Shown here in pieces: positions 23,935-30,399 of a stretch of DNA of 31,256 nt. A program made the position numbers and the translations under genes. The first letter of the stretch is position 1; each line of letters starts with the position of its first letter. Location of the stretch: positions 1-31,256 of the forward strand of contig CAKQXG010000009.1 of NCBI GenBank assembly GCA_934281515.1. Reading direction: 5' to 3'. This DNA is from an uncultured Clostridia bacterium. GTDB taxonomy: Bacteria; Bacillota; Clostridia; Christensenellales; CAG-314. Under the pieces are notes generated by a model. The model did not search any database. It was not told the origin of the DNA and saw only the letters and a list, made by a program, of their open reading frames with translations.

Positions 23935-24216
23935 TTAAATTTTATGATTTAAGCGGGTGGTTTTATAACACTCCTCGCATAGCCAACTAAAATTATCATC
24001 GCCTAAGTAGCACGTACCAGTTGATTTGTCGATGGTTTTATAACATAGGTCGCAGTGTGTATGCCAGATTTTGGAATAGTCTCCATCGCATTTTAATCTA
24101 AGTTCATCTGCTTTTTCTTTTGGTAAAATAGCACTATACCAAAGAGAAGGATTGTCAAGAAATTTCTGCTTAATATTATCGGCATATTGTTTTGTATTGA
24201 TTTTTGTGTATTTCAT
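23935..24216 (-). CDS. Putative immunity protein with HxHCxxC and CxxC motifs (unit 1)
   Basis: A 93-residue protein starting MKYTKINTKQYAD. The toxin stop lies 2 nt before the ATG at 24216; a GTG at 24222 overlaps that stop and is an alternative start. AGGTG lies just upstream. It carries IWHTHCDLCYKTIDKST and FSWLCEECYKT, two CxxC pairs likely to form a zinc site, in the same order as the protein at 21870. The N-terminal ~50 residues differ between the two, as expected for immunity proteins matched to slightly different toxins. Function is inferred from position behind the toxin tip. Confidence 0.65.
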   Translation of the reverse strand: MKYTKINTKQYADNIKQKFLDNPSLWYSAILPKEKADELRLKCDGDYSKIWHTHCDLCYKTIDKSTGTCYLGDDNFSWLCEECYKTTRLNHKI

Positions 24217-24218
24217 TT

Positions 24219-25298
24219 TCACCTACGGAATATTCTTATTGCAATTTCTAGAATTTTATTTATCCAATCCCAATGTGGATCAACACCGGCAGGATGATGT
24301 AAGTCAGGGTGTAGTGAATCGTGGGTTGAAGGATTATACCAAGCGCCTTTGTCGCCACCTACTGGTTTTTGTCCTCTCCACTCAAAACCATCACCTGGTG
24401 AAATTGTGGGGTCATCTCCCGGCCACGAACCCGGTTCCCATTGAGATAGAAGAATTAAACCGAGTAGGGAGGTTGCTCCTGCTACAACTTGGACTCCTGT
24501 TACAGTGACAGCTAAAACGCCTCCATTTGCAAGAGCAAAGCCGCCGAAAGTGAAAGATGAGCCTAAAAACGATCCAATTGCAGGGGCTGCATAAATCAAT
24601 GCTCCGGCTATACCACCGATTGCTGCGCCTATTAGTGCTCCGGATAGAAATCCACGGAGAATTGAGCTCGCCAATTCGGTTCCAGTTTCATTATTATTAC
24701 GAGCCACGTAACCACTGTATACAGCTCCTCCTATACCGCCAATCACAGCTCCGATTAACATGCCTATTAGTATGCTGGTCAGTAGCGCAAAGGTACCAGT
24801 TGGATCAATAGCCATTACCGGATTATTGCCACAGTAAGCGTATAGGTTCAGTCCGCCAATGGTTTCGGGGTCAAGGTAAGAAATGTCGTCGGCATTTACA
24901 AAGCGACATGTTTCGGGGTCGTAGTAGCGAGATTGCAAGTAGTATAGATTTGTTTCTGTATCGTAGTAGTAACTACGGTATCTGAATGGGTTAAGCGTTG
25001 CAATGCCGTTTGCGTCTTGCAAAATTGCACAGTTACCCCAAGCGTCATAAACATATTGACCTACAAGAGTTCCGCTCTCTGTATAGATATGCGTAACATC
25101 ACCTTGAATGTTCTTACGGAACAGATAAGTGGTGTTGTTGTAACGGAAACCTGCAATGCCGTCTATGCCGTACAGGTAGTACAACCAAGTGTAGGTACTT
25201 TCTGCAACTCGTTGCTCGGCAACAAGGTTGCTGCCGTCGTAGAAGTAGTTGGTTGTAAGTTGACCATTAGCGTTGTAATTATATAAAATATTATACAT
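24219..25298 (-). CDS. Truncated Rhs protein end with WYNP/HPDL-type toxin tip (unit 1)
   Basis: A 359-residue frame from an ATG that itself overlaps a -10 promoter box. It begins in YD repeats (YNYNANGQL, NYFYDGSNLVAEQ), continues through the Rhs core end (DAWGNCAILQD, FRYRSYYYDTETNLYYLQSRYYDPETCRF) to NNPVMAIDPTG, then a Gly/Ala-rich hydrophobic region (about 170-285), and ends with a ~60-residue tip: FEWRGQKPVGGDKGAWYNP, SLHPDLHHP, VDPHWDW, IRIFRR. The tip recalls a polymorphic toxin domain I remember as type 37; His and Asp/Trp clusters suggest a nuclease, which is not shown. Coding sequence continues in frame upstream of the ATG (GRLFITLDEYHRLSKI), so this is a 3' fragment of a larger rhs gene. 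No Shine-Dalgarno site is seen. Confidence 0.72.
   Translation of the reverse strand: MYNILYNYNANGQLTTNYFYDGSNLVAEQRVAESTYTWLYYLYGIDGIAGFRYNNTTYLFRKNIQGDVTHIYTESGTLVGQYVYDAWGNCAILQDANGIATLNPFRYRSYYYDTETNLYYLQSRYYDPETCRFVNADDISYLDPETIGGLNLYAYCGNNPVMAIDPTGTFALLTSILIGMLIGAVIGGIGGAVYSGYVARNNNETGTELASSILRGFLSGALIGAAIGGIAGALIYAAPAIGSFLGSSFTFGGFALANGGVLAVTVTGVQVVAGATSLLGLILLSQWEPGSWPGDDPTISPGDGFEWRGQKPVGGDKGAWYNPSTHDSLHPDLHHPAGVDPHWDWINKILEIAIRIFRR
24263..24360 (-). repeat. Toxin-tail repeat, copy in unit 1
   Basis: Partner of the 98-nt block at 22216-22313. Outside it, the sequences differ: here the tail ends NKILEIAIRIFRR, in unit 3 it ends RIFRNFIERK. Confidence 0.85.
24812..25229 (-). repeat. 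Rhs core direct repeat, copy in unit 1
   Basis: Partner of the 418-nt block at 23334-23751. In this copy the codon at the position of the unit 2 stop is TGG (Trp), so the reading frame is open. Confidence 0.92.
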
Positions 25299-25318
25299 TC
25301 CGTCGAGTGAATTGTCAA
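25290..25318 (-). promoter_or_regulatory. Consensus sigma-A promoter inside the Rhs unit 1 start
   Basis: On the - strand TTGACA (25318-25313), a 17-nt spacer and TATAAT (25295-25290). The -10 box overlaps the ATG TAT AAT codons, so a transcript from here could not use that ATG. Confidence 0.65.
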
Positions 25319-25358
25319 TAGTTATTTTGGAAAGGCGATGGTATTCGTCAAGAGTGAT

Positions 25359-25387
25359 GAAAAGACGCCCGAAATTTATCGGGCGGC
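25359..25387 (-). terminator. Terminator-like hairpin before Rhs unit 1
   Basis: On the - strand CGCCCGA pairs with TCGGGCG (7 bp) with a 6-nt loop, followed shortly by TTTTC. Position and sequence style are like the hairpin at 23835-23865. Confidence 0.5.
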
Positions 25388-25436
25388 GTAAATGTGCGTT
25401 ATGGTTCGTTAGTGTTTAATAATAAATACTATTGAG

Positions 25437-25493
25437 TTAATAGAGGTAGCCTATTTTCAAAACTCTGTCTAAAATTGTTTCCTCATAAATCAT
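25437..25493 (-). CDS. Possible 18-codon reading frame at the island's right edge
   Basis: GGAGGGG stands 4 nt before an ATG, followed by MIYEETILDRVLKIGYLY and TAA. A hairpin with T tract follows at 25359-25387. It may be a leftover of a removed immunity gene or a short peptide gene. Only the ribosome binding site and order of signals support it. Confidence 0.25.
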   Translation of the reverse strand: MIYEETILDRVLKIGYLY

Positions 25494-25580
25494 CCATCCC
25501 CTCCAAAAAATTGCTTAAAAAAAAATGTCGAATAAACACTTACTTTGCGTTTCTTCATAGTAGGGGACTGTTTCGTCATA

Positions 25581-26429
25581 ATGTATTGTATGAGTTATCT
25601 CGATTGCCTGCCGCTACAAATTCGTCGCGTGTTGGCATGCGTCGACGATGTACGAGAGGTGCGCATACGTAACGGTTGCGCCGTGTCGGTAAACGTCGGT
25701 GGTCGCAAGTTCTGGCTGTCGGACAGTGGTCTGACGAGTAACGTCAAACGTGCGTTCATTTTTGATGGTCAGTGCGACGACATTGTCAACTCTGCCTGTC
25801 AAGGCTCGGTATATGCCTACGAAGCTATGCTTGCGCAAGGGTTCTTTACACTTGACGACGGAACGAGAATAGGCGTGTGCGGTAGATATGTGCAGGAGAG
25901 CGGAGTGTTTGCCTCGTTCACTTCGCTGTGTTTGCGGATACCGCACGACGTCCGATGTCTGTCATCGGAAGTGGTTTCAAGTAGTGCTACTTCGCGCGCA
26001 ATAGGCTTTGTCGGCGCACCCGGCACAGGTAAGACGACTTGTTTGCGAAACCTAGCTCGTACCCTTGCCGCAACATGCAATGTGGTGGTCTGCGACGAAC
26101 GTGCCGAGCTGTCTGCCTTTTGCACGGGTAGCGGCTGCGACATACTTGTCGGTGCAGACAAACCATATGCTTTTTCTGTGGCGGCACGTACTCTCGCTGC
26201 GGATTGGATTGTGTGCGACGAGCTTGCAACGGACGATGTTTCTGCCGTCAACGGTGCAATTGACAGCGGTGTAAAAGTTGCATTCAGTGCGCACGGACGT
26301 ACCGTGGAGGACTTTCGGCATCGCTTTCCTTCGTTAAGTAATTCTGTCTCAACGCTTGTATTGTTGGACGAGCATCACAGACAAACAGTTGTCAATCTGG
26401 TAACTATGACGAAAAACGGGGTTATATAG
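25581..26429 (+). CDS. spoIIIAA: Stage III sporulation protein AA (SpoIIIAA), ATPase
   Basis: SpoIIIAA is the cytosolic secretion-type ATPase of the SpoIIIA-SpoIIQ channel that links mother cell and forespore. About 282 residues. It contains VREVRIRNG near the N-terminus, GTRIGVCGRYV, the Walker A motif GAPGTGKTTCLRNLAR, Walker B-like NVVVCDERAEL and DWIVCDELATDDV, then VAFSAHGRTVEDFRHRF. The start is uncertain: ATG at 25581 or 25590; an AGGGG at 25562-25566 is rather far. A TTG at 25545 would extend it. It is the first gene of the operon, directly next to the Rhs island, and I see no convincing sigma-E promoter in front of it. Confidence 0.92.
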   Translation: MYCMSYLDCLPLQIRRVLACVDDVREVRIRNGCAVSVNVGGRKFWLSDSGLTSNVKRAFIFDGQCDDIVNSACQGSVYAYEAMLAQGFFTLDDGTRIGVCGRYVQESGVFASFTSLCLRIPHDVRCLSSEVVSSSATSRAIGFVGAPGTGKTTCLRNLARTLAATCNVVVCDERAELSAFCTGSGCDILVGADKPYAFSVAARTLAADWIVCDELATDDVSAVNGAIDSGVKVAFSAHGRTVEDFRHRFPSLSNSVSTLVLLDEHHRQTVVNLVTMTKNGVI

Positions 26430-26435
26430 AATACT

Positions 26436-26882
26436 ATGACAGGCATATTAGTCTTGATTTGCTGTATTTTATGCGGTTTTTGCGTCGGATTGTTTCTGCA
26501 ACGCCGTCAGACAGAACAAGTGGCTTTTTTGACCGATTTGACAAACTATCTGTCGTTGTTGCGCGTAAATGTCGACGGCAAGCGGTTGCCGTTGCCGCAG
26601 TTTGATAGTCAGTTTTGTCAACGTGCAGGGGAGAGTTTCAGGCAGTATTTGTGCGGCAATAAGTCTGTACCGTTGTCGGCTACCGACGGCAAAATCGTCG
26701 CTTCGTTTTTTGACGGACTGAAGTGCAACACGGGCGCGGAGTTAGTCAAACACATCGAGTACTACCAACAAGTGTTTGCGCAAGTTTCTGCAAGATACCT
26801 GCAAAACGCCGAAAAGCAGCGCGGTATGTACATCAAGTTGGGCGTGTTGCTCGGGGCAATGATAGGCGTACTTTTTGTGTAA
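26436..26882 (+). CDS. spoIIIAB: Stage III sporulation protein AB
   Basis: A 148-residue protein with a membrane span at each end (GILVLICCILCGFCVGLFL and KLGVLLGAMIGVLFV) and a helical soluble part between, including RRQTEQVAFLTDLTNYLSLLR and NAEKQRGMYIKLG. This two-TM, type II secretion F-like pattern is typical of SpoIIIAB, and the position right after spoIIIAA supports it. The gap to spoIIIAA is 6 nt. Confidence 0.9.
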   Translation: MTGILVLICCILCGFCVGLFLQRRQTEQVAFLTDLTNYLSLLRVNVDGKRLPLPQFDSQFCQRAGESFRQYLCGNKSVPLSATDGKIVASFFDGLKCNTGAELVKHIEYYQQVFAQVSARYLQNAEKQRGMYIKLGVLLGAMIGVLFV

Positions 26883-26921
26883 GTTACCGTCGCGATTTGG
26901 TTTCGGCAGGGGGTGTAAAGT

Positions 26922-27116
26922 GTGGATTTGAATGTCGTTTTGAAAATCGTAATCGTCGGTCTGGTGACGACAATTGCCTCGCTGATACTTAAGCGTGCAG
27001 GGCGCGAAGAGATTGCAACCGTCGTGTCGCTTGTGGGTTTGGCAATCGCTCTCGTCATGATGTTGGACGTGGTCGTGCAACTGTACGACACGTTGCGTTC
27101 ACTTTTCGAATTGTAG
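26922..27116 (+). CDS. spoIIIAC: Stage III sporulation protein AC
   Basis: A 64-residue protein with two membrane spans: VVLKIVIVGLVTTIASLIL and IATVVSLVGLAIALVMMLDVV, joined by KRAGREE, the usual SpoIIIAC pattern. The start is a GTG with GGGGG 5-6 nt upstream. The length equals that of Bacillus SpoIIIAC within a few residues. It should be a membrane part of the mother cell-forespore channel. Confidence 0.92.
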   Translation: MDLNVVLKIVIVGLVTTIASLILKRAGREEIATVVSLVGLAIALVMMLDVVVQLYDTLRSLFEL

Positions 27117-27118
27117 CC

Positions 27119-27505
27119 ATGGACTTTGTAAAGATTGCTTTGTTCGGCGTACTTGCCGTCACGTGTGTGTGTCTTGTGCGCCGTCAACAACAGGAGATTG
27201 CCGTAGTCGTTGGTGTGGTGTCAGGCGTGCTTGTGGTGGGGCTTGTATGTGACAGCCTGTTCGACGTCGTGTACGCGTTTTACAACCTGTCGGAGTCGGC
27301 GGGTGTGGATTCGCAGTCGGTCACATGCGTGGTCAAGGTGGTCGGCATCGGTTACCTTGCGGAGTTCGGCAACGGTATTGCCTGCGACGCAGGTTGCAAA
27401 AGTCTCGGCGACAAAATTCTTCTCGCCGCCAAAGTCGCAATAGTGGGTTGTGCATTGCCCATTGTCACGTCGTTGTTCGATGTGCTTCGGGGGTTTGTCT
27501 CGTGA
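27119..27505 (+). CDS. spoIIIAD: Stage III sporulation protein AD
   Basis: A 128-residue membrane protein with about four hydrophobic segments. It starts MDFVKIALFGVLAVTCVCLVRRQQQEIAVVVGVVSG. The segments VVKVVGIGYLAEFGNGIACDAG and ILLAAKVAIVGCALPIVTSLFDVL match SpoIIIAD, which has EFGxxxCxDAG as a hallmark. The start is 3 nt after spoIIIAC, and the stop overlaps the GTG of spoIIIAE. Confidence 0.94.
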   Translation: MDFVKIALFGVLAVTCVCLVRRQQQEIAVVVGVVSGVLVVGLVCDSLFDVVYAFYNLSESAGVDSQSVTCVVKVVGIGYLAEFGNGIACDAGCKSLGDKILLAAKVAIVGCALPIVTSLFDVLRGFVS

Positions 27506-28689
27506 GCTACGTTCGCCCTGTCAAACCTACCGACGGTAGGCGTATTCGTACGGTGTGCCTGCTTGTCGCGCTGTTGTTGTGTGTGCGCTTTGTTTGCATT
27601 TGCCACGTTGCCTATGCCGACGACGATACCGACGAGGCATTGTTCGACAGCGTGGACGACTCTGTCGACGGACTGGATCTCGACGACTTCTCCGACGCTT
27701 GTTCGGATTATATCGATTCTGTCGCCGACAAAATTCGTGCCCTTGCCGAGGGCAAATTCGACAATTTGTCCGATGTATTTGCCCTGCTTGCCGAGTTGTT
27801 TGCCTCAGGTTTGTCGGGCGTATTGCCGTCGCTGTTGGCAATATTTGCCGTTGTGGTAATTGCAAGTTTGTGTCGGCGGACAACCGACGGACTTGTCGGC
27901 GAGGGTACTCAACAGGTGGTCGGCTTCGTCGGTGTGTCTGCCGTGGTGCTGTCTGTGTTACAGCTACTCCGCATAGCCTACGGCGAAGTTACCGCTCTTG
28001 TGGACAAAATCACCGCGCTGTCACAAACCGCCACTCCGATAATGCTAACCATGCTTATTGCCTGCGGTGCCAACAGTCTGGGCGGCGTGTGTCAACCGTC
28101 GATGGCGGTGTTTTCGTCGGTCATTGTGGAGCTTGTTCGCCAGGCAGTCCTGCCACTGTCGCTATTTGCAACAATGTTTGCGTTGGCAGCCAATTTGTCG
28201 GGCAATCTGCGCGTGGAGAAGCTTTCGTCCACGCTTGCCAATCTGTCGGGGTGGTTGCTTGGCGTGGTGTTTATGCTGTTTTCGGCGTTTACGTCGGTGC
28301 AAGGCATTACTGCAGGCGCGGTGGACGCCGTTTCGGTGCGTGCCGCTAAGTTTGCCGCCAAAAACTATGTCCCTATTCTTGGCGGTTACGTTGCCGAAGG
28401 GTTCGACGTTGTTCTTGCCGGGGCAACATTGGTCAAAAACAGTTTCGGCGGTGTGTGTCTGCTTGCGCTGTTGCTCGCGCTTTTGCGCCCTGTGGTGTGC
28501 GTTACGACTGTGTCGCTGGGGTTACAGGCTGTGTCGGCATTGTCTCAACCCGTAGCCGACGAACGTTTTGTCAAGTTGCTTGCGGCGGTTGGCAAAAATC
28601 TGTCCATGTTGGTTGCCGTTGTGGTGGCAGTAGCGTTTATGTTTGCTTTGCAGGTAGTCATTGCCATAAGTTGCGCAAATTTTGTTTAA
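27502..28689 (+). CDS. spoIIIAE: Stage III sporulation protein AE
   Basis: A 395-residue polytopic membrane protein. The GTG start at 27502 overlaps the spoIIIAD stop (GTGA) and has GGGGG 6-7 nt upstream; longer readings would lie within spoIIIAD. A signal-like segment (LLVALLLCVRFVCICHVAYA) is followed by an acidic region, then about seven spans. Conserved stretches include TPIMLTMLIACGANSL, VEKLSSTLANLSGWLLGVVFMLFSAF (cited in part), VDAVSVRAAKFAAKNYVPILGGYVA and SLGLQAVSALSQP. It is a channel part in the SpoIIIA complex. Confidence 0.94.
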   Translation: MSYVRPVKPTDGRRIRTVCLLVALLLCVRFVCICHVAYADDDTDEALFDSVDDSVDGLDLDDFSDACSDYIDSVADKIRALAEGKFDNLSDVFALLAELFASGLSGVLPSLLAIFAVVVIASLCRRTTDGLVGEGTQQVVGFVGVSAVVLSVLQLLRIAYGEVTALVDKITALSQTATPIMLTMLIACGANSLGGVCQPSMAVFSSVIVELVRQAVLPLSLFATMFALAANLSGNLRVEKLSSTLANLSGWLLGVVFMLFSAFTSVQGITAGAVDAVSVRAAKFAAKNYVPILGGYVAEGFDVVLAGATLVKNSFGGVCLLALLLALLRPVVCVTTVSLGLQAVSALSQPVADERFVKLLAAVGKNLSMLVAVVVAVAFMFALQVVIAISCANFV

Positions 28690-28703
28690 CAGGAGACGTG
28701 CCT

Positions 28704-29144
28704 ATGCCAGCACAAATACTTACCGTGGTCGGAGTGGCGTTGTTGGGCGTACTGTGCGACGTCATTTTGCCCGACGGCACCACAAAAAAATATATTCGCA
28801 CCGTCATGGGCGTGGTGGTTACCTTTGTCGTGGTCAGTTGCGTTGCCAATCTTGTCGACAACGTGTTTGCCGCCACCCGTAGTACCGCCGTCGAGCCGCA
28901 ACAAGCCTACATTGCGCAAGTCGATCAACGTCGCGCCGACGTCCTTGCCCGCTCGTTGTCCGATACTCCTGCCTTTGCAGACTCCCCCGTTAAGTTGTCC
29001 GTCGACCCGTCCCAAAGTACAGTTACCGTACGTTGCGCACATATCGACGAACCTGACCGTCAAGCCGTTGCCGCCGCTGTCGAAAACATGTTCGACAACC
29101 GTTACAGCGTGGTATTTTGCTACACGGAGAGTTCCAACCCATGA
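28704..29144 (+). CDS. spoIIIAF: Stage III sporulation protein AF
   Basis: A 146-residue protein with two N-terminal membrane spans (LTVVGVALLGVLCDVILP and VMGVVVTFVVVSCVANLV) and a soluble ring-building-like domain after residue 60 (YIAQVDQRRADVLARS, KLSVDPSQSTVTVRCAH, DRQAVAAAVENMF). DVILPDGTTKKYIRTVMGV is a good SpoIIIAF signature. The ATG at 28704 has AGGAG 8 nt upstream and is preferred to GTG 28698. The stop overlaps the next start. Confidence 0.92.
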   Translation: MPAQILTVVGVALLGVLCDVILPDGTTKKYIRTVMGVVVTFVVVSCVANLVDNVFAATRSTAVEPQQAYIAQVDQRRADVLARSLSDTPAFADSPVKLSVDPSQSTVTVRCAHIDEPDRQAVAAAVENMFDNRYSVVFCYTESSNP

Positions 29145-29632
29145 GTAAGCTAAAATCTTTCTTCGCTAAGCTCGGTTCGTCCAAATTGTTTCCGTTGGTT
29201 GCGGCGGCTGTGTGCGTCGTTTTGGCGGCGGTGGTTGCATTTGGCGGCAACTTCGACAAAAAAACTCAACAAACGTCGTCTACACAATCATATATGGACG
29301 AGTTGAGTAGTAAAATGGTTAGCGTAATACAAAAAATTGACGGCGTGGGGCGCGCAGATGTCGTGCTCTCCCTGTCTACGCAAGGTGCGTGCGACTACGC
29401 ATACGAAACAAAGTCGCAAACCGTCGGAGACAAGGTGGTTGAGACATCAACCCTTGTGCTTGTCAAGGGCGAGCCGTTGGTTGTCAAAACCTATCCGCCC
29501 ACCGTCAGCGGCGTGGTGGTGGTTGCCGACGGTGCCGACGACCCGATAGTACGGTACAAAATCATCAATGTTGTTGTAACGCTCACGAACGTCAGCGCTG
29601 AAAACGTTCGGGTGTTTACATATAAAGATTAG
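29141..29632 (+). CDS. spoIIIAG: Stage III sporulation protein AG
   Basis: A 163-residue protein with one N-terminal membrane span (LFPLVAAAVCVVLAAVVAF) and an outer domain. In it are KIDGVGRADVVLSLSTQG, the beta-region ETSTLVLVKGEPLVVKTYPP and VSGVVVVADGADDPIVRYKIINVV. In Bacillus SpoIIIAG forms a large ring in the intermembrane space. Its ATG overlaps the spoIIIAF stop (ATGA) with GGAGAG upstream. Confidence 0.95.
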   Translation: MSKLKSFFAKLGSSKLFPLVAAAVCVVLAAVVAFGGNFDKKTQQTSSTQSYMDELSSKMVSVIQKIDGVGRADVVLSLSTQGACDYAYETKSQTVGDKVVETSTLVLVKGEPLVVKTYPPTVSGVVVVADGADDPIVRYKIINVVVTLTNVSAENVRVFTYKD

Positions 29633-29644
29633 GGAGGACATGAC

Positions 29645-30121
29645 ATGTCAAAAGGAAAAAAGATTGCTCTCATTGTGTCAATGGCGCTGTTGCTTGTAGT
29701 TGCCGCCGTGCTGAACGTCACGTTGCTTGCAAACAACAACAAACAAGCCGACAACAACGTTACGCCCACAGGTTTCTTTGCCACGGGACGCGCCGACAGA
29801 CAGTCTACGCGCAACTACGAAATTGCCGAGCTTAACGCTATACTTGCCATGGAAGGCGACGAGTATGCCACCGCGCGTCAAAATGCGCTTACTCAAAAGC
29901 AAAATATCATTGCCGCCATGGAAACCGAGTTGTTGCTTGAAACGTTGCTCAAGGCGCAAGGCTTTGACGATGTACTTGTAACGGTCAACGCAACCAGCGA
30001 CAATGTCAGCGTAATTGTGGACAAGGACGAGTTGAGCCGCGAAGATACCGTGCGCATCTACAACATTATTGCCACCGAAGCGCAGGTTGCACCCGAGTAC
30101 GTAAAGATACTCAGCGTGTAG
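29645..30121 (+). CDS. spoIIIAH: Stage III sporulation protein AH
   Basis: A 158-residue protein with an N-terminal membrane span (IALIVSMALLLVVAAVLNVTLL) and a C-terminal ring-building YscJ-like domain. The segments FFATGRADRQSTRNYEIAELNAIL and LLKAQGFDDVLVTV, then DNVSVIVDKDELSREDTVRIYNIIA, are typical of SpoIIIAH, which pairs with forespore SpoIIQ. AGGGAGG lies before the ATG. It is the last gene of the operon, with a terminator 115 nt later. No spoIIQ is in the window. Confidence 0.95.
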   Translation: MSKGKKIALIVSMALLLVVAAVLNVTLLANNNKQADNNVTPTGFFATGRADRQSTRNYEIAELNAILAMEGDEYATARQNALTQKQNIIAAMETELLLETLLKAQGFDDVLVTVNATSDNVSVIVDKDELSREDTVRIYNIIATEAQVAPEYVKILSV

Positions 30122-30235
30122 CGATTTGAAAAAATTGTGAAATGTGTTTTGAGAAAAAAAACCTTTTGCTCAAAGCGCAGTTTCCATAGGGAATTATTAA
30201 AACTAAATAATAGAATTGCATTTTTAAACGATAAC

Positions 30236-30271
30236 AAAAGGCTCACGGGATTTCATCCGAGAGCCTTTTTT
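30236..30271 (+). terminator. Intrinsic terminator of the spoIIIA operon
   Basis: AAAAGGCTC pairs with GAGCCTTTT, with an added CGG/CCG inner stem, followed by a T6 run. The 115 nt between the spoIIIAH stop and this hairpin are AT-rich without a gene. Confidence 0.9.
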
Positions 30272-30399
30272 CATAAAGAAAAGATGAATATATTGCTTGT
30301 AATCTTTATAAAATCTTAATACCTTTCGCAAGAACCCTAATGCTATCTTTATGAAAAAGATGATATCATAATAACAATAAACGGAATCGAGGTTTTTGC
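30272..30399 (+). other. AT-rich intergenic region before trkH/ktrB
   Basis: Here TTGCTT and TTAATA stand 17 nt apart near 30,294-30,322 as a poor promoter candidate. I see no clear riboswitch of the ydaO (c-di-AMP) type, which often precedes potassium transporters; the region is too short for a complete one. Confidence 0.35.

Larger units (their letters stand above)
21870..25493 (-). mobile_element. Island of orphan Rhs toxin-immunity cassettes
   Basis: A block of - strand genes, AT-richer than both flanks, between efp and spoIIIAA. In transcription order it contains: a truncated Rhs end with a WYNP/HPDL-type toxin tip and immunity gene; a second truncated Rhs end with an ADP-ribosyltransferase-like tip and an EF-Tu-domain-like immunity gene; and a bare toxin tail with its immunity gene. 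No transposase, integrase or full-length rhs gene is visible. The ends are approximate and no flanking repeat was found by eye. Such cassette arrays are known downstream of rhs genes, where they recombine with the main gene. Confidence 0.75.

Noticed and set aside
21600..25550. CRISPR array, tRNA or transposase in the AT-rich island
   Set aside because: No regularly spaced repeats, no cloverleaf with CCA-type end and no transposase or integrase motifs were seen on either strand.
25555..25584. TCATAGT-15-CATAATGT as a sigma-E promoter of spoIIIAA
   Set aside because: The boxes partly fit, but the start of transcription would fall at or after the likely ATG codons.
30272..30399. A ydaO-type c-di-AMP riboswitch before the potassium transporter
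   Set aside because: The interval is too short and lacks the conserved aptamer blocks.
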